From Mucilaginibacter gossypii (GTDB lineage: Bacteria > Bacteroidota > Bacteroidia > Sphingobacteriales > Sphingobacteriaceae), in assembly GCF_900100945.1 (NCBI RefSeq), contig NZ_FNCG01000017.1, forward strand, positions 1 to 64,000: 64,000 bases of DNA. The letters are read 5' to 3'. Shown piece by piece: positions 17,896 to 26,858 of this stretch. The translations under genes and the position numbers were made by a program. Below the pieces are notes generated by a model. The model did no database searches, was not told the DNA's origin, and saw only the letters and a list, made by a program, of their open reading frames with translations. Position 1 is the first letter of the stretch. Every line of letters begins with the position of its first letter.

Positions 17896-18594
17896 CTACA
17901 TCAACCCTTCATCGGCCAAACTTAAGTAGCCGGCATCGGTAATGATTAAATGATCAAACACACCCATGTCCAGCATCCGGCCGGCGGCGCTTATTTTTTT
18001 GGTGAGCTGGATGTCTTCGTTACTGGGTTTCAGATTACCCGATGGGTGGTTATGCACCAGTATGAGGCCGCTGGCCTGGTATTGCAGGGCTGAGTAAAAA
18101 ATGATCTTCGGGTCGCATACCGTAGCCGACAAACCTCCTTTACTGATCAGCTCCTTCCCTAATACTTTGTTGGAACGGCCTAATAGTATGATCCAGAATT
18201 CCTCGTGGTTCAGGTCCATCAAATGACGGCGCATAATATTGTAACCATCCCTGCTTGACGTGATCACCTCAATGGCACCCGATTCAAATTCATTACGGCG
18301 GCGACCGATTTCCAGCGCGGCAATAATAGATATAGCTTTGGCTTCTCCTATCCCTTTAAACTTGGATAATTCGGCTATGGAAGCCTTACCAAGCTTGTTC
18401 AGGTCGTTATCATAATGGCGCAGGATGCGTTTACTCAGTTCAACCGCACTTTCGGTGCGGCTGCCCGAGCCGATAAGGATGGCGATCAGCTCGGCGTCGG
18501 TAAGGGCGCGGCGCCCTTGTCCGCTAAGTTTTTCACGCGGGCGGTCTTCCTCAGCCCATGATTTAATACTGATCTTGCTTTCGTAGTTTTCCAC
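17896..18594 (-). CDS. radC: RadC family JAB1/MPN-domain protein
   Basis: Protein of about 232 residues. The N-terminal helix-hairpin-helix region holds LSKFKGIGEAKAISIIAALE. The C-terminal metalloprotease-like domain carries HNHPSGNLKPSNED, the zinc-binding JAMM motif, and the family-specific EEFWIILLGRSNKVL segment. The cellular role of RadC is unsettled despite its name. The start is uncertain: no ATG precedes the conserved part; GTG at 18594 gives the normal length, while TTG at 18624 would fall in the rpsT terminator's T-tract. It follows rpsT across that terminator. Confidence 0.9.
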   Translation of the reverse strand: MENYESKISIKSWAEEDRPREKLSGQGRRALTDAELIAILIGSGSRTESAVELSKRILRHYDNDLNKLGKASIAELSKFKGIGEAKAISIIAALEIGRRRNEFESGAIEVITSSRDGYNIMRRHLMDLNHEEFWIILLGRSNKVLGKELISKGGLSATVCDPKIIFYSALQYQASGLILVHNHPSGNLKPSNEDIQLTKKISAAGRMLDMGVFDHLIITDAGYLSLADEGLM

Positions 18595-18621
18595 GGCATT
18601 AAAGTATGAAAAAGCGCCAAA

Positions 18622-18658
18622 CAAAAAAAGGGACAGCGTTGGTACACTATCCCCTTTG
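18622..18658 (-). terminator. rpsT terminator
   Basis: On the minus strand AAAGGGGATAGTGT pairs with ACGCTGTCCCTTT (with G-U pairs) and is followed by TTTTTTTG. It lies 20 bases after the rpsT stop. Confidence 0.8.
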
Positions 18659-18678
18659 GTATATTTTAAAAGCTGAGA

Positions 18679-18933
18679 TTAGCTTAAGCCGTTAACAAAT
18701 TTAGTAAGCTTTGATTTATTGTTCGAAGCTTTGTTTTTGTGAATAACGTTCTTTTTAGCTAAACGGTCAAGCATTGAAATCACTTTACCCAACAGTGCAG
18801 AAGCATCAGCTTTGGTAGTAGTGTTTCTTAATTTCTTAATAGCGTTCCTGGTTGTTTTAGCCTGGTACCTGTTGCGCAGACGCTTCGCAGCGTTTGCCCT
18901 GATTCTTTTTAATGATGATTTATGATTTGCCAT
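18679..18933 (-). CDS. rpsT: Small ribosomal subunit protein bS20
   Basis: An 84-residue basic protein that binds 16S rRNA. The start MANHKSSLKRIRANAAKRLR is the family hallmark, and the whole is helical with many Lys/Arg and a conserved IHKNKASNNKSKLTK end. Length is standard. It has its own promoter and terminator, so it is a single-gene unit. Confidence 0.97.
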   Translation of the reverse strand: MANHKSSLKRIRANAAKRLRNRYQAKTTRNAIKKLRNTTTKADASALLGKVISMLDRLAKKNVIHKNKASNNKSKLTKFVNGLS

Positions 18934-18975
18934 CTCGTATAGCTTGTTATTCTTTTCTACTTATTTTAAGGACTG

Positions 18976-19006
18976 CAAATATAGAGTGATTAAATTTAAT
19001 ATGCAA
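18976..19006 (-). promoter_or_regulatory. rpsT promoter
   Basis: On the minus strand TTG (19006-19004), a 20-base spacer and TATATTTG (18983-18976) match the Bacteroidota consensus. The leader is about 35 to 40 bases, long for this window, leaving room for the feedback control known for bS20 elsewhere. Confidence 0.7.
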
Positions 19007-19179
19007 GTGGTTTTTTGATTTATATTTCCGGATGATTAGATTGATAATGTGATTGATTACCTGAACCCTTAAGACGTGAAGACCTCTCAAATTAACAAGC
19101 TGTTAACCCCGCATTCACGAAGTGTTCATACAACACAATGATTTTTGCTGCGTTACTATTAATTAAAACTATTGCGTTT

Positions 19180-19497
19180 ATGGTCACCAACAGCACCACC
19201 AGGTTCAGCAACCGGGTTGAAGATTATGTAAAATACCGTCCCGGCTACCCCGACGAACTTGTTAAGTTTTTACATGACGCTTACGGCTTAACACAGGATA
19301 AGCTCATTGCCGATATTGGTGCAGGTACAGGGATCTCCACCGCATTGTTCCTGAAAAAAGGCTACCGGGTAATTGCCATTGAACCAAATTTGGAGATGCG
19401 CGAAAAAGCTATCGAGTTACTCGGTTCATATAACGGCTTTATCCCCCGAAACGGCACTTTCGTATCGGTGAAACAATTGCACCCTGGTATTATCTAA
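19180..19497 (+). pseudogene. Truncated SAM-dependent methyltransferase
   Basis: Only the first third or so of a class I methyltransferase remains. The start MVTNSTTRFSNRVEDYVKYR matches the opening of these enzymes, and LIADIGAGTGISTALFLKKG is a complete SAM-binding motif I, followed by VIAIEPNLEM (motif II acid). From GSYNGFI on, the similarity stops and the frame ends after about 20 unrelated residues, at 106 in all against about 250 expected. No remainder is seen in other frames before the next gene 37 bases on. I read it as a 3' deletion; an active short protein is unlikely. Confidence 0.65.
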
Positions 19498-19534
19498 AAA
19501 GCAAACACCATGACTTAATTAATACTACTTAAAC

Positions 19535-21220
19535 ATGATATACTGGATCATTATTATAATACTGCTGCCTTTTATATTTATTTTAATAAGCCATTTAAAA
19601 AGCAAAGCCCAACAAAAAAAGAAACTTACCGAAATAAAAGAACGCTGGGGCAAACCCATAATTGCAAGCAGAAATTTCAAACCGGTCAGCACCTACCTTA
19701 CAGCTTATGGTAGCGTAAGCGAGATCTCTGCCGATACGGCCACCGACCTTGACATCGACAGCGTATTTGAATTTATTGACCGTACCAATTCAAAACCCGG
19801 GCAACAATACCTATATAAGCAATTACACTCCCCGCAAATTTCAGAAGAGTATTTTGAAACGCTTGAACAGCGGATCGGCAATGTCAACGCCGATAAAGAA
19901 TTGAGAGAGGCAGCCGAGCTTAAATTATCTGAGTTAGGGAACAATGATGCCTACTACTTACCAGAGCTTTTTAAGAAACCGCATCATTCCATGTTTCCGG
20001 CAATTGGCAATTTTTATATCAGCATAGCGCCGTTTTTGATCATTGGAGTGGCATTTAGCCTTTTTATTGTTCCCAACCAGTTTATGCTTTTGCTATTGCT
20101 GGTATTAATGATAGCCAATGTAGTTATTCATTACAGTAATAAAACCCAGATGCTGAACTACACACATTCGCTACCGCAGTTGTTGGTTTTATTTAAGGTA
20201 TCAAATTGGCTTAAGAACCACACTCTGCTCAGGGATGATGAAAGTACCCGCCTCAGTATGGCTAATATGGACAAACTCAAAAAGTCGTTAAATTATATCA
20301 CCCTGCAAAATAAAGCCGCTATTGACCCTACCGATATTTACTACCTGGTTACCGAATGGTTAAAAATGTTCCTGCTTATTGAGCCGCTGGTATTTATAAA
20401 ATCCATCACCAAGGTAAACAAATACCTTAGTGACATTAAAGTTGTTTATGAAGCGGTGGCTGAGGTTGATGTTGCCATTTCCATCCAATCGGTACGTGAT
20501 GGCGCAGCTCATTATTGCAAACCTCAACTTACAACCGGCGATACCCATATCATTATTAAAGATCTTTATCACCCGCTTATTGAAAACTGCGTGTCAAATT
20601 CTATCGCTATAGATAATACACAAGGCATTTTGGTAACAGGTTCCAACATGTCGGGTAAAACCACTTTTATCAGGGCTATTGCTATAAATGCTTTGCTATC
20701 GCAAACCATTAACACCAGTTTTGCTACAGTATACCAGGCTCCTCCGCTCAAAATATTTACCAGCATTGATATGACCGACGATTTGGGCGATAATAAAAGC
20801 TATTTCCAGGCCGAAGCTTTTGCCGTTAAAAATATAGTAGCACAAACCATAGCCAGCAAACCCATAAACAGCCTTGTAATCATTGATGAAATTTTCAGGG
20901 GTACAAATACCATTGAACGGATAGCCGCCGCGAAAGCCGTACTAAGCTACTTTATTCACAATCAAAGCTTCGTTTTTGTATCTACACACGATCTGGAACT
21001 GGCCGAATTATTAGGCAGCGATTACAAAGTTTTCTCTTTTGAGGAAGTGATTGGCGATGACCGCTTGGTATTTGATTATAAAATTAAAGAGGGATTGCTC
21101 AAAAACCGAAATGGCATCGCGGTTTTAAAAGGCGTCGGTTTCCCGGAGAGTATTATTGATGAAGCCAATAAGGTAAGCAGCCAATTAAGGGAGAAGTATA
21201 ATTTAAAACTCCCCCTTTAA
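19535..21220 (+). CDS. Membrane-associated MutS-like ATPase
   Basis: Protein of 561 residues. An N-terminal hydrophobic helix (3-20) and a hydrophobic region (about 155-200) are followed by the MutS ATPase: Walker A GSNMSGKTTF (about 369-378), Walker B SLVIIDEIFRGTN (about 446-458), and the STHDLELAELL switch (about 485-495). The mismatch-binding domain I of true MutS is absent; the region before the ATPase is a shortened core/clamp. Bacteroidota carry such stand-alone MutS-related proteins next to the usual MutS. With membrane helices and no mismatch-reading domain, classical mismatch repair is unlikely; the role is unknown. Confidence 0.82.
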   Translation: MIYWIIIIILLPFIFILISHLKSKAQQKKKLTEIKERWGKPIIASRNFKPVSTYLTAYGSVSEISADTATDLDIDSVFEFIDRTNSKPGQQYLYKQLHSPQISEEYFETLEQRIGNVNADKELREAAELKLSELGNNDAYYLPELFKKPHHSMFPAIGNFYISIAPFLIIGVAFSLFIVPNQFMLLLLLVLMIANVVIHYSNKTQMLNYTHSLPQLLVLFKVSNWLKNHTLLRDDESTRLSMANMDKLKKSLNYITLQNKAAIDPTDIYYLVTEWLKMFLLIEPLVFIKSITKVNKYLSDIKVVYEAVAEVDVAISIQSVRDGAAHYCKPQLTTGDTHIIIKDLYHPLIENCVSNSIAIDNTQGILVTGSNMSGKTTFIRAIAINALLSQTINTSFATVYQAPPLKIFTSIDMTDDLGDNKSYFQAEAFAVKNIVAQTIASKPINSLVIIDEIFRGTNTIERIAAAKAVLSYFIHNQSFVFVSTHDLELAELLGSDYKVFSFEEVIGDDRLVFDYKIKEGLLKNRNGIAVLKGVGFPESIIDEANKVSSQLREKYNLKLPL

Positions 21221-21235
21221 TTGCATCTTTGCCTC

Positions 21236-22195
21236 ATGAACCGCCGCATAATTTTAAGCATAACTGGTACCTGTTTAATCATGTTATGCTCATCATGGGG
21301 ATTCTTTGCACATTATCGTATTAACCGGCTGGCAGTTTTCACATTACCGAAGGCCATGTCTGGTTTTTACAGGTCCAATATCGATTATATAACCGAACAT
21401 GCCGTAAGTGCCGACAAACGCCGCTATGTTGACTCATCAGAAGCGCCGCGCCATTTCTTTGATGCTGACCGTTATGGCAAAAAACCCTTTGAGGCTATGC
21501 CTAAAAAATGGAAGGATGCCGTTGCCAAATACTCAAAAGATACCATCATTAAATACGGCACTGTTCCCTGGACCATTCAGTACCAGTATTACAGGCTGGT
21601 ACGCGCTTTCAAAGCCCATGATACAACGTCTATCCTCAATGCATCTGCCTATTTAGGGCATTATATTGCCGATGCGCACGTACCGCTGCACCTAACCCAA
21701 AACTACAACGGCCAGCTTACGGGGCAAACCGGCATCCATGCCCTTTGGGAAAGCCGCCTGCCTGAGTTATTTGCCGATCATTATAATTACTACGTTGGCA
21801 AGGCCCGGTATATTGAAAACCCATTGAATGAAGCATTCCGTATATGCAAGGCTACTTACAAAACCGTTGATACAGTTTTACGTTTTGAGCGCATCCTGAA
21901 CAAAACCTACCCGCAGGACAAAAAGTACGCGTTGGTACAGCATGGCAAAAAGCAAATTACCGATTACTCCGTGGCCTATAGCCTGACTTATCACAAAATG
22001 CTGAAGGGGATGGTGGCAAGGCAAATGCGGGCATCTATTCTTTCCGTGGGTAGTTTCTGGTACTCGGCCTGGGTTGATGCAGGGCAGCCGGACCTGAGCA
22101 AGCTTATCGCACAGCCTTTAAGCATCGAACAAAAGGCAAAGCTTCGGCAAGAAGAAATGCTTTACCGATCAGGCAAAGCATTAATAATAAAATAG
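21236..22195 (+). CDS. Zinc-dependent phospholipase C-like protein (S1/P1 nuclease fold)
   Basis: Protein of 319 residues starting MNRRIILSI, with a signal peptide or lipoprotein-like hydrophobic start (about 5-24). The metal ligands of the S1/P1-phospholipase C fold are visible: WGFFAHYRINRLAV after the signal peptide, HFFDADRYG, and GHYIADAHVPLHLTQNYNG with an HALWESR segment. These enzymes bind three zinc ions and cleave phosphodiester bonds; whether this one attacks phospholipid or nucleic acid cannot be told. The start 15 bases after the MutS-like stop suggests cotranscription. A TTG five codons earlier is in frame but less likely. Confidence 0.8.
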   Translation: MNRRIILSITGTCLIMLCSSWGFFAHYRINRLAVFTLPKAMSGFYRSNIDYITEHAVSADKRRYVDSSEAPRHFFDADRYGKKPFEAMPKKWKDAVAKYSKDTIIKYGTVPWTIQYQYYRLVRAFKAHDTTSILNASAYLGHYIADAHVPLHLTQNYNGQLTGQTGIHALWESRLPELFADHYNYYVGKARYIENPLNEAFRICKATYKTVDTVLRFERILNKTYPQDKKYALVQHGKKQITDYSVAYSLTYHKMLKGMVARQMRASILSVGSFWYSAWVDAGQPDLSKLIAQPLSIEQKAKLRQEEMLYRSGKALIIK

Positions 22196-22231
22196 TTAAC
22201 AATCAAACCCGGCAGCCTTCCCCTGCCTTCT

Positions 22232-22399
22232 TTATATTCTCCGCATCAGCTCCACGAAAACAGCGAAAGGGATAACGCCGGCTATCACCTTTCTTATCTG
22301 AAACAATTGTAACATGGCAGCATAATCAATCATTAAAAATATTCCTGCCTCATCTGCTTCATTTCCCGTTATCATGGTATTTATACGCAATTTTTCCAT
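22232..22399 (-). CDS. Possible 55-residue protein
   Basis: A short frame on the minus strand encoding MEKLRINTMITGNEADEAG and then a hydrophobic/amphipathic helix ending FAVFVELMRRI. It is too short for confident calling, but it is the only candidate in the 391-base gap between the phospholipase-like gene and the LamG gene, and it has a plausible acidic head with a helical tail. No promoter was found. A 13-base repeat lies before each of its two possible ATG codons (22399 and 22375). It could be chance. Confidence 0.25.
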   Translation of the reverse strand: MEKLRINTMITGNEADEAGIFLMIDYAAMLQLFQIRKVIAGVIPFAVFVELMRRI

Positions 22400-22414
22400 T
22401 AGGTATTTATACGC
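22376..22414. repeat. 13-base direct repeat GGTATTTATACGC
   Basis: Exact copies at 22376-22388 and 22402-22414, 26 bases apart start to start. On the minus strand each copy (GCGTATAAATACC) is followed at once, or after two bases, by ATG. Confidence 0.6.
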
Positions 22415-22586
22415 TATTACCCGGTTTACAACCCTCCTAACTTAGTTAAATCAATCAGGAAGTTGATTTGACCTCCCCTTTTAGCCACAAGCCCTAAACC
22501 TAATAGAGAATTAAATAAATAGGAGGCCATATCGAGTGACTGGCGTTTTATATCACTGAATATTTACATCTATAAACTATCATCTT

Positions 22587-24698
22587 ATGGCAAATTTAAC
22601 TTTAGCACCACGATGGGCATCAAGTGTGCTGCAACTCGGAAACACCGCTTATGTAGATTGCGGTACACCAACCGTACTAAACAATTTAACCTCCTTTACC
22701 CTGGAGGCCTGGGTAAACGTGTCGAGCCTTAACGGATTTCAATCCGTAGTTGGCAATGTTGATAATGCGGTTGGCGGACAATACCAATTATTTCTTGAAT
22801 CCGGTTATGTTTACGCCTATGTAGGCATCGCACCGTATCTGATCAAATCGACTTTACCCATCACTGTCGACGAATGGCACCACCTGGCCTCTGTATTTGA
22901 TGGTACAACTTCCAGTTTATCGCTTTATGTTGATGGCGTGGCTGTTGCGCAAAGCACCTTTTCGGGAACGCTGCCTGCAAGCGGTACCAATATGCTGCTG
23001 GGCGCTGTAATGCAGCAGAGTAGCCCGATCTGGTACCTACAGGGCCAACTTGGAAGGATTATGATCTGGAATAGCGTGCGCGACGCTGAAGATATCCTTA
23101 ATGATTCGGTACAAGTAAATAATTATAGCGCTGTCCAAAATCCCAACCTTATATTTTACAGCGACTTTTCGGAAATGCCGGGGGTAGACAGTTCCGGAAA
23201 TAATATAGCCCTTAATTTCAAAAACAATGTACAATACGCGTTCAATGTTCCATCTGTTGTACTGGGAGCGGATGGTTATGTTGATTGCGGCTCCTTTCCC
23301 GAATACAGCATTCCCGGAAACGCCCCTTATACCATTGAAGGCTGGTTCTTCCCGGGCAGCAGCAGCAACGGTATCCTGTTAAGTTATGGTTTGAACGGCG
23401 CATGGGAATACAAAGTAAGCTATCAAAACAACCAGGTTATAGGCCAGCGTAACAGCGACAGTATTTCTTTAGCATCAACAGCCTCGGTTTTGCCGCTAAG
23501 CTATTATCATTTTGCACTAAGTTATGATAGCGATGTTAAAGCCCTTAGCTTGTACGTAAACGGCAACCTTCAGGCTATCGATTATTTTCCTTCGCCGGTT
23601 ACCGCGGTTCCAAACGGGCATGTACTCGTAGGCGCCCAATATGATTCGAACGGCAATATCATCGACAACTTCGGCGGTTCTATCCAAAACCTGCGCATCT
23701 GGAATGTATGTTTGGAACAATCAGAAATTGTTCAATGGATGTACAATGACGTAATAACCGATAACCGTTTAATTTCAAATTTTGATTTCACCGTTAACCC
23801 GCCGATAGATACAACCGACAAATCAACCCTTGAACTGGATAATGGTGCCGTGCAGCAGCTCCAAACCGTAAACGTTTTAACTACCGAGCAGATTGCGCTT
23901 TTGGGCATCCCACAATCCATCAACGCTATTTATCTCAATCAAAACGTGGAAACGCCTGTACCGCCACCTACAGACATACTATTTGCCAGCCAGCCCAAAG
24001 TTTTTACCGAAGATCATAAAGAGGAAAGCTGGTCACAATTTAAAGATTGGTTCGGCAGTAAAAACGGAGGCCCGGCAACAGAAGGCTTTCGCCAGCAGTT
24101 TGATAACGCTTATGAAAAAGCCCGGCAAATGTTCGACGAAAATGCCAATCTGTCCCGTGTTTTTACCCGCACGGATACCAATGGCATAACCCGTATTATT
24201 TACCATGGTGTAAAAGCAGACATGCTCGTTTACGAAGGGGCTATAGGCGCCGAATCAGACTGTACGCTCTGGTGGATCCAATTCATCTTTGCGCTTACTG
24301 TAGGTTTCCTTCAGGCTGTGGGGCTGGCACCTACCACCGGCAATATCGCCACGCGTATTTATAACCTGCTCCGTGCAAATCAAACGGTAATGAATGCCAT
24401 GAGCTCAATGGCCGGAAAAGCAATCAGCGCCACAGCCGCTATTGGTTTTGTAGGTGTAATATATCAGCAGGGACTGATGTGGACCATTATCAAGTTTGTG
24501 CTGACATCCGCAGGATGGTATGCCTTATTCTGGATCCTTCGTAAAGTAATAGCCATAGTAACAGGCCTGGAAGCAGCCGCCATACTTGCCGGCTTTATTG
24601 TATGGGCTACTCAGCTTACTATACTTTCACTTAAATACAATACCGCATGCGGTCAGCTTCTCCAATCAACCAATGTTTCACCTTCTTTTAATTCATAA
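22587..24698 (+). CDS. Two-LamG-domain protein with C-terminal membrane helices
   Basis: Protein of 703 residues without a signal peptide (start MANLTLAPRWASS). Two concanavalin-like LamG/pentraxin domains are clear: residues about 15-200 (YVDCGTP, FTLEAWVNV, EWHHLASVFDG, LYVDGV, GRIMIWNSVR) and about 225-400 (YVDCGSF, YTIEGWFFPG, HFALSYD, LYVNGN, NLRIWNVCL). A polar linker (about 445-555) follows, then hydrophobic segments near 562-582, 605-630, 632-652 and 655-685. Such domains usually bind sugars or proteins outside the cell, so the lack of a Sec signal is odd. The stop is 4 bases before the VWA gene, so the two act together. I do not recognise the C-terminal part. Confidence 0.75.
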   Translation: MANLTLAPRWASSVLQLGNTAYVDCGTPTVLNNLTSFTLEAWVNVSSLNGFQSVVGNVDNAVGGQYQLFLESGYVYAYVGIAPYLIKSTLPITVDEWHHLASVFDGTTSSLSLYVDGVAVAQSTFSGTLPASGTNMLLGAVMQQSSPIWYLQGQLGRIMIWNSVRDAEDILNDSVQVNNYSAVQNPNLIFYSDFSEMPGVDSSGNNIALNFKNNVQYAFNVPSVVLGADGYVDCGSFPEYSIPGNAPYTIEGWFFPGSSSNGILLSYGLNGAWEYKVSYQNNQVIGQRNSDSISLASTASVLPLSYYHFALSYDSDVKALSLYVNGNLQAIDYFPSPVTAVPNGHVLVGAQYDSNGNIIDNFGGSIQNLRIWNVCLEQSEIVQWMYNDVITDNRLISNFDFTVNPPIDTTDKSTLELDNGAVQQLQTVNVLTTEQIALLGIPQSINAIYLNQNVETPVPPPTDILFASQPKVFTEDHKEESWSQFKDWFGSKNGGPATEGFRQQFDNAYEKARQMFDENANLSRVFTRTDTNGITRIIYHGVKADMLVYEGAIGAESDCTLWWIQFIFALTVGFLQAVGLAPTTGNIATRIYNLLRANQTVMNAMSSMAGKAISATAAIGFVGVIYQQGLMWTIIKFVLTSAGWYALFWILRKVIAIVTGLEAAAILAGFIVWATQLTILSLKYNTACGQLLQSTNVSPSFNS

Positions 24699-24702
24699 AG
24701 CC

Positions 24703-26064
24703 ATGCCAACTTCAACACCTGTTGTAGCTATACCTGTGGTAGACACTTCATATAGCATGACATCTTCAAATTATGTCGCAATCACAGTCATCGATACCAA
24801 AGCTTTCCTGAACAATGCGCTCCCTGGCGATTATATTGGCGTGGCATCCTACGACACCAACGGAAGAGTAACCTATAACCTGACACAGGTTGATCAAAAC
24901 CTTACCGTACCGGTTACAGCAGCTGCAGCTGTACAAAACCTAAGTTTCACCGGAAGCTGCACCAATATGGGAGGAGGGCTTCAAACCGCTGTAAATATGC
25001 TTTCAAGTGCTCCTGCCGGTGTAAATAAAGGCCTTGTGCTGCTTTCTGACGGTTATCAAAACTGCGGCACCAATCCCCTGCCATTACCAGCCGGCACCCC
25101 TCCCGTATATTCATGTGCAATGGGGCCGGCGTCTGACCAAAACTTAATGCAGCAAATTGCAACCCAGAGCGGCGGCCAGTATTATTATGCCCCCTATGTT
25201 TTCAACATGATGCAAATTTACAACCAGATCAGGGCACAAACTCCTGCTGCACAATTACTTGCAAACGGATACAAAGTAGCCCAGGCCTATGATTACCTGT
25301 TGATTCCGGCCACCGTATCAGCAGGCAACGACCTTGGACAGTTTTCGGTTGTATGGAGTGATCCTAATTATACGTTCACAAATGGCCAGCCCGGACTTAA
25401 TCAATTAAGTGTAACACTTGTAACGCCGGCCGGCGTGGTAATTACACCAATGCCTACCTTACAGGGAGGGGCCTATGTAGTATTTAACATTCCTAACCCG
25501 GCGGTAGGCCTATGGTATATCCAGATCATGTATGGTGGTACAACCCCGCAGGGCCTGACAGGCGGTGCCTTTGAATATGCACCTTCAGGCAATGCCGCTC
25601 CGCTTCAGCTTACAGTTGATGCAACCTCTGTTGTGCGCAAAGGACAGCCTATTACTTATCACGCACATTTAACGGATGATGGAAAGCCGATAACCGGACA
25701 ACAAATACGTGCTTTGGTTACCCGTCCCAAACTAAGTCAGCATAGTGCAATTAAAGCTTATGCATCAGACCTTAAAAACATAAAGCTGCCTGAAGAAACA
25801 ATGGACACTATACAACATCCCGATTTGGCAAAGCTCGATCTGCTTTACAGGCAGCGGTTGACGGAGGAGGACCTTTTGCCGCACATAAAGGGCGGGAGTA
25901 TCCTGTCAGCGGCAAAGCAAGGTGGGTACGCCGGTACTATACATGAAACGCACGAGGCCGGAAGTTATACCGTAGAGCTGGAAGTAACCGGATTTTCAGA
26001 TAAATCTAAAACGCCGTTTTCCAGAAGTCGTCGCTTTAATGTAGTGGTTACCGATGGCGATTGA
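24703..26064 (+). CDS. VWA-domain protein with C-terminal Ig-like region
   Basis: Protein of 453 residues starting MPTSTPVVAIPVVDTSYSM; an in-frame ATG farther upstream lies inside the LamG gene and is not needed. The VWA domain (about 5-185) has a MIDAS-type metal site: DTSYS (14-18), a Thr in GSCTNMGGGL and SDG in LLSDGYQN. A beta-rich region follows (about 200-310), then a sandwich-like part (about 310-450) with QPITYHAHLTDDGKPI and EAGSYTVELEVTGF. No signal peptide or membrane span is seen, as in its partner LamG protein. VWA proteins often work with a partner ATPase; none is next door. The pair's function is unknown. A strong terminator follows. Confidence 0.8.
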   Translation: MPTSTPVVAIPVVDTSYSMTSSNYVAITVIDTKAFLNNALPGDYIGVASYDTNGRVTYNLTQVDQNLTVPVTAAAAVQNLSFTGSCTNMGGGLQTAVNMLSSAPAGVNKGLVLLSDGYQNCGTNPLPLPAGTPPVYSCAMGPASDQNLMQQIATQSGGQYYYAPYVFNMMQIYNQIRAQTPAAQLLANGYKVAQAYDYLLIPATVSAGNDLGQFSVVWSDPNYTFTNGQPGLNQLSVTLVTPAGVVITPMPTLQGGAYVVFNIPNPAVGLWYIQIMYGGTTPQGLTGGAFEYAPSGNAAPLQLTVDATSVVRKGQPITYHAHLTDDGKPITGQQIRALVTRPKLSQHSAIKAYASDLKNIKLPEETMDTIQHPDLAKLDLLYRQRLTEEDLLPHIKGGSILSAAKQGGYAGTIHETHEAGSYTVELEVTGFSDKSKTPFSRSRRFNVVVTDGD

Positions 26065-26091
26065 ATAAACCACCATCCTGTTTAATAAACA

Positions 26092-26130
26092 AAAAGCCTG
26101 TGCTGGGAATTATATCCTGCACAGGCTTTT
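26092..26130. terminator. Bidirectional terminator
   Basis: AAAAGCCTGTGC (26092-26103) pairs perfectly with GCACAGGCTTTT (26119-26130) over a 15-base loop. It separates the VWA gene from the convergent DedA gene. Confidence 0.88.
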
Positions 26131-26156
26131 GATATTTGAAATGTTGAAAAAGCTTT

Positions 26157-26813
26157 TTATTGCCCCTCAGAAACCTTGGCGCTACGGCCTTTTATAGCGG
26201 CAAAGATGGGCGGCAATATCGAGATGAGGATGATGATTACCCCTACCAGCGAAAAGTTTTTAGCTATCACCGGTACCTGCCCTAATTTGTAACCCGCAAA
26301 CAGGAACACAATGATCCATGATGCACCGCCGACGATGTTATAAAGGCTATACTTTAAAAAAGGCATCCTGCCAACACCGGCCACAAAAGGTGCGATAGTG
26401 CGGATAATAGGCATAAAACGGCTAAAAATCACCGCCTTACCGCCATGTTTATCAAAAAAAGCTTTGGTTTTAAGATAGTATTCGAGCTTGAGGATCTTAT
26501 TTTCCTCTTTAAAAACTTTAGGGCCTAAATAGTTGCCTAAAAGATAATTCACCGTATTACCGATAAAGGCAGCGGCAATTAATATGATGCCCAGCAGCCA
26601 GATATCCAAACCCGAACTACCACCGGCTATTAACGCGCCAGCTGCAAACAGCAGTGAATCGCCGGGTAAAAAAGGAGTTACTACAAAACCTGTTTCGGCA
26701 AATATGATCAGGAAAAGGATCAGATAAGTCCATCCCTGGTAAGCGCTGGTTATTTGTACCAGGTGCTTGTCAATATGCAGTATAAAGTCGATTATGCTTT
26801 TTATTACTTCCAC
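26157..26813 (-). CDS. DedA family membrane protein
   Basis: Inner-membrane protein of 218 residues. ETGFVVTPFLPGDSLLFAAG (about 41-60) is the reentrant-loop signature; later FSRFMPIIRTIAPFVAGVGRM carries the conserved arginines of the second loop. About four hydrophobic helices are visible. DedA proteins are thought to move lipid carriers such as undecaprenyl phosphate across the membrane using the proton gradient. The start is GTG. A TATTTTTG -7-like box (26837-26830) lies upstream, within the gap to the DUF4397 gene, without a clear -33 element. Confidence 0.9.
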   Translation of the reverse strand: MEVIKSIIDFILHIDKHLVQITSAYQGWTYLILFLIIFAETGFVVTPFLPGDSLLFAAGALIAGGSSGLDIWLLGIILIAAAFIGNTVNYLLGNYLGPKVFKEENKILKLEYYLKTKAFFDKHGGKAVIFSRFMPIIRTIAPFVAGVGRMPFLKYSLYNIVGGASWIIVFLFAGYKLGQVPVIAKNFSLVGVIIILISILPPIFAAIKGRSAKVSEGQ

Positions 26814-26858
26814 AGGCTAAAATTTTGCCCAAAAATATAAATATTAAACAAAACGCAG

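Noticed and set aside
18595..18624. TTG start for radC
   Set aside because: It lies in the T-tract of the rpsT terminator; GTG at 18594 gives the usual length.
19138..19179. 14-codon hydrophobic extension of the methyltransferase remnant
   Set aside because: Members of this family start at the TRFSNRVEDY region; the extension is A/T-rich spacer.
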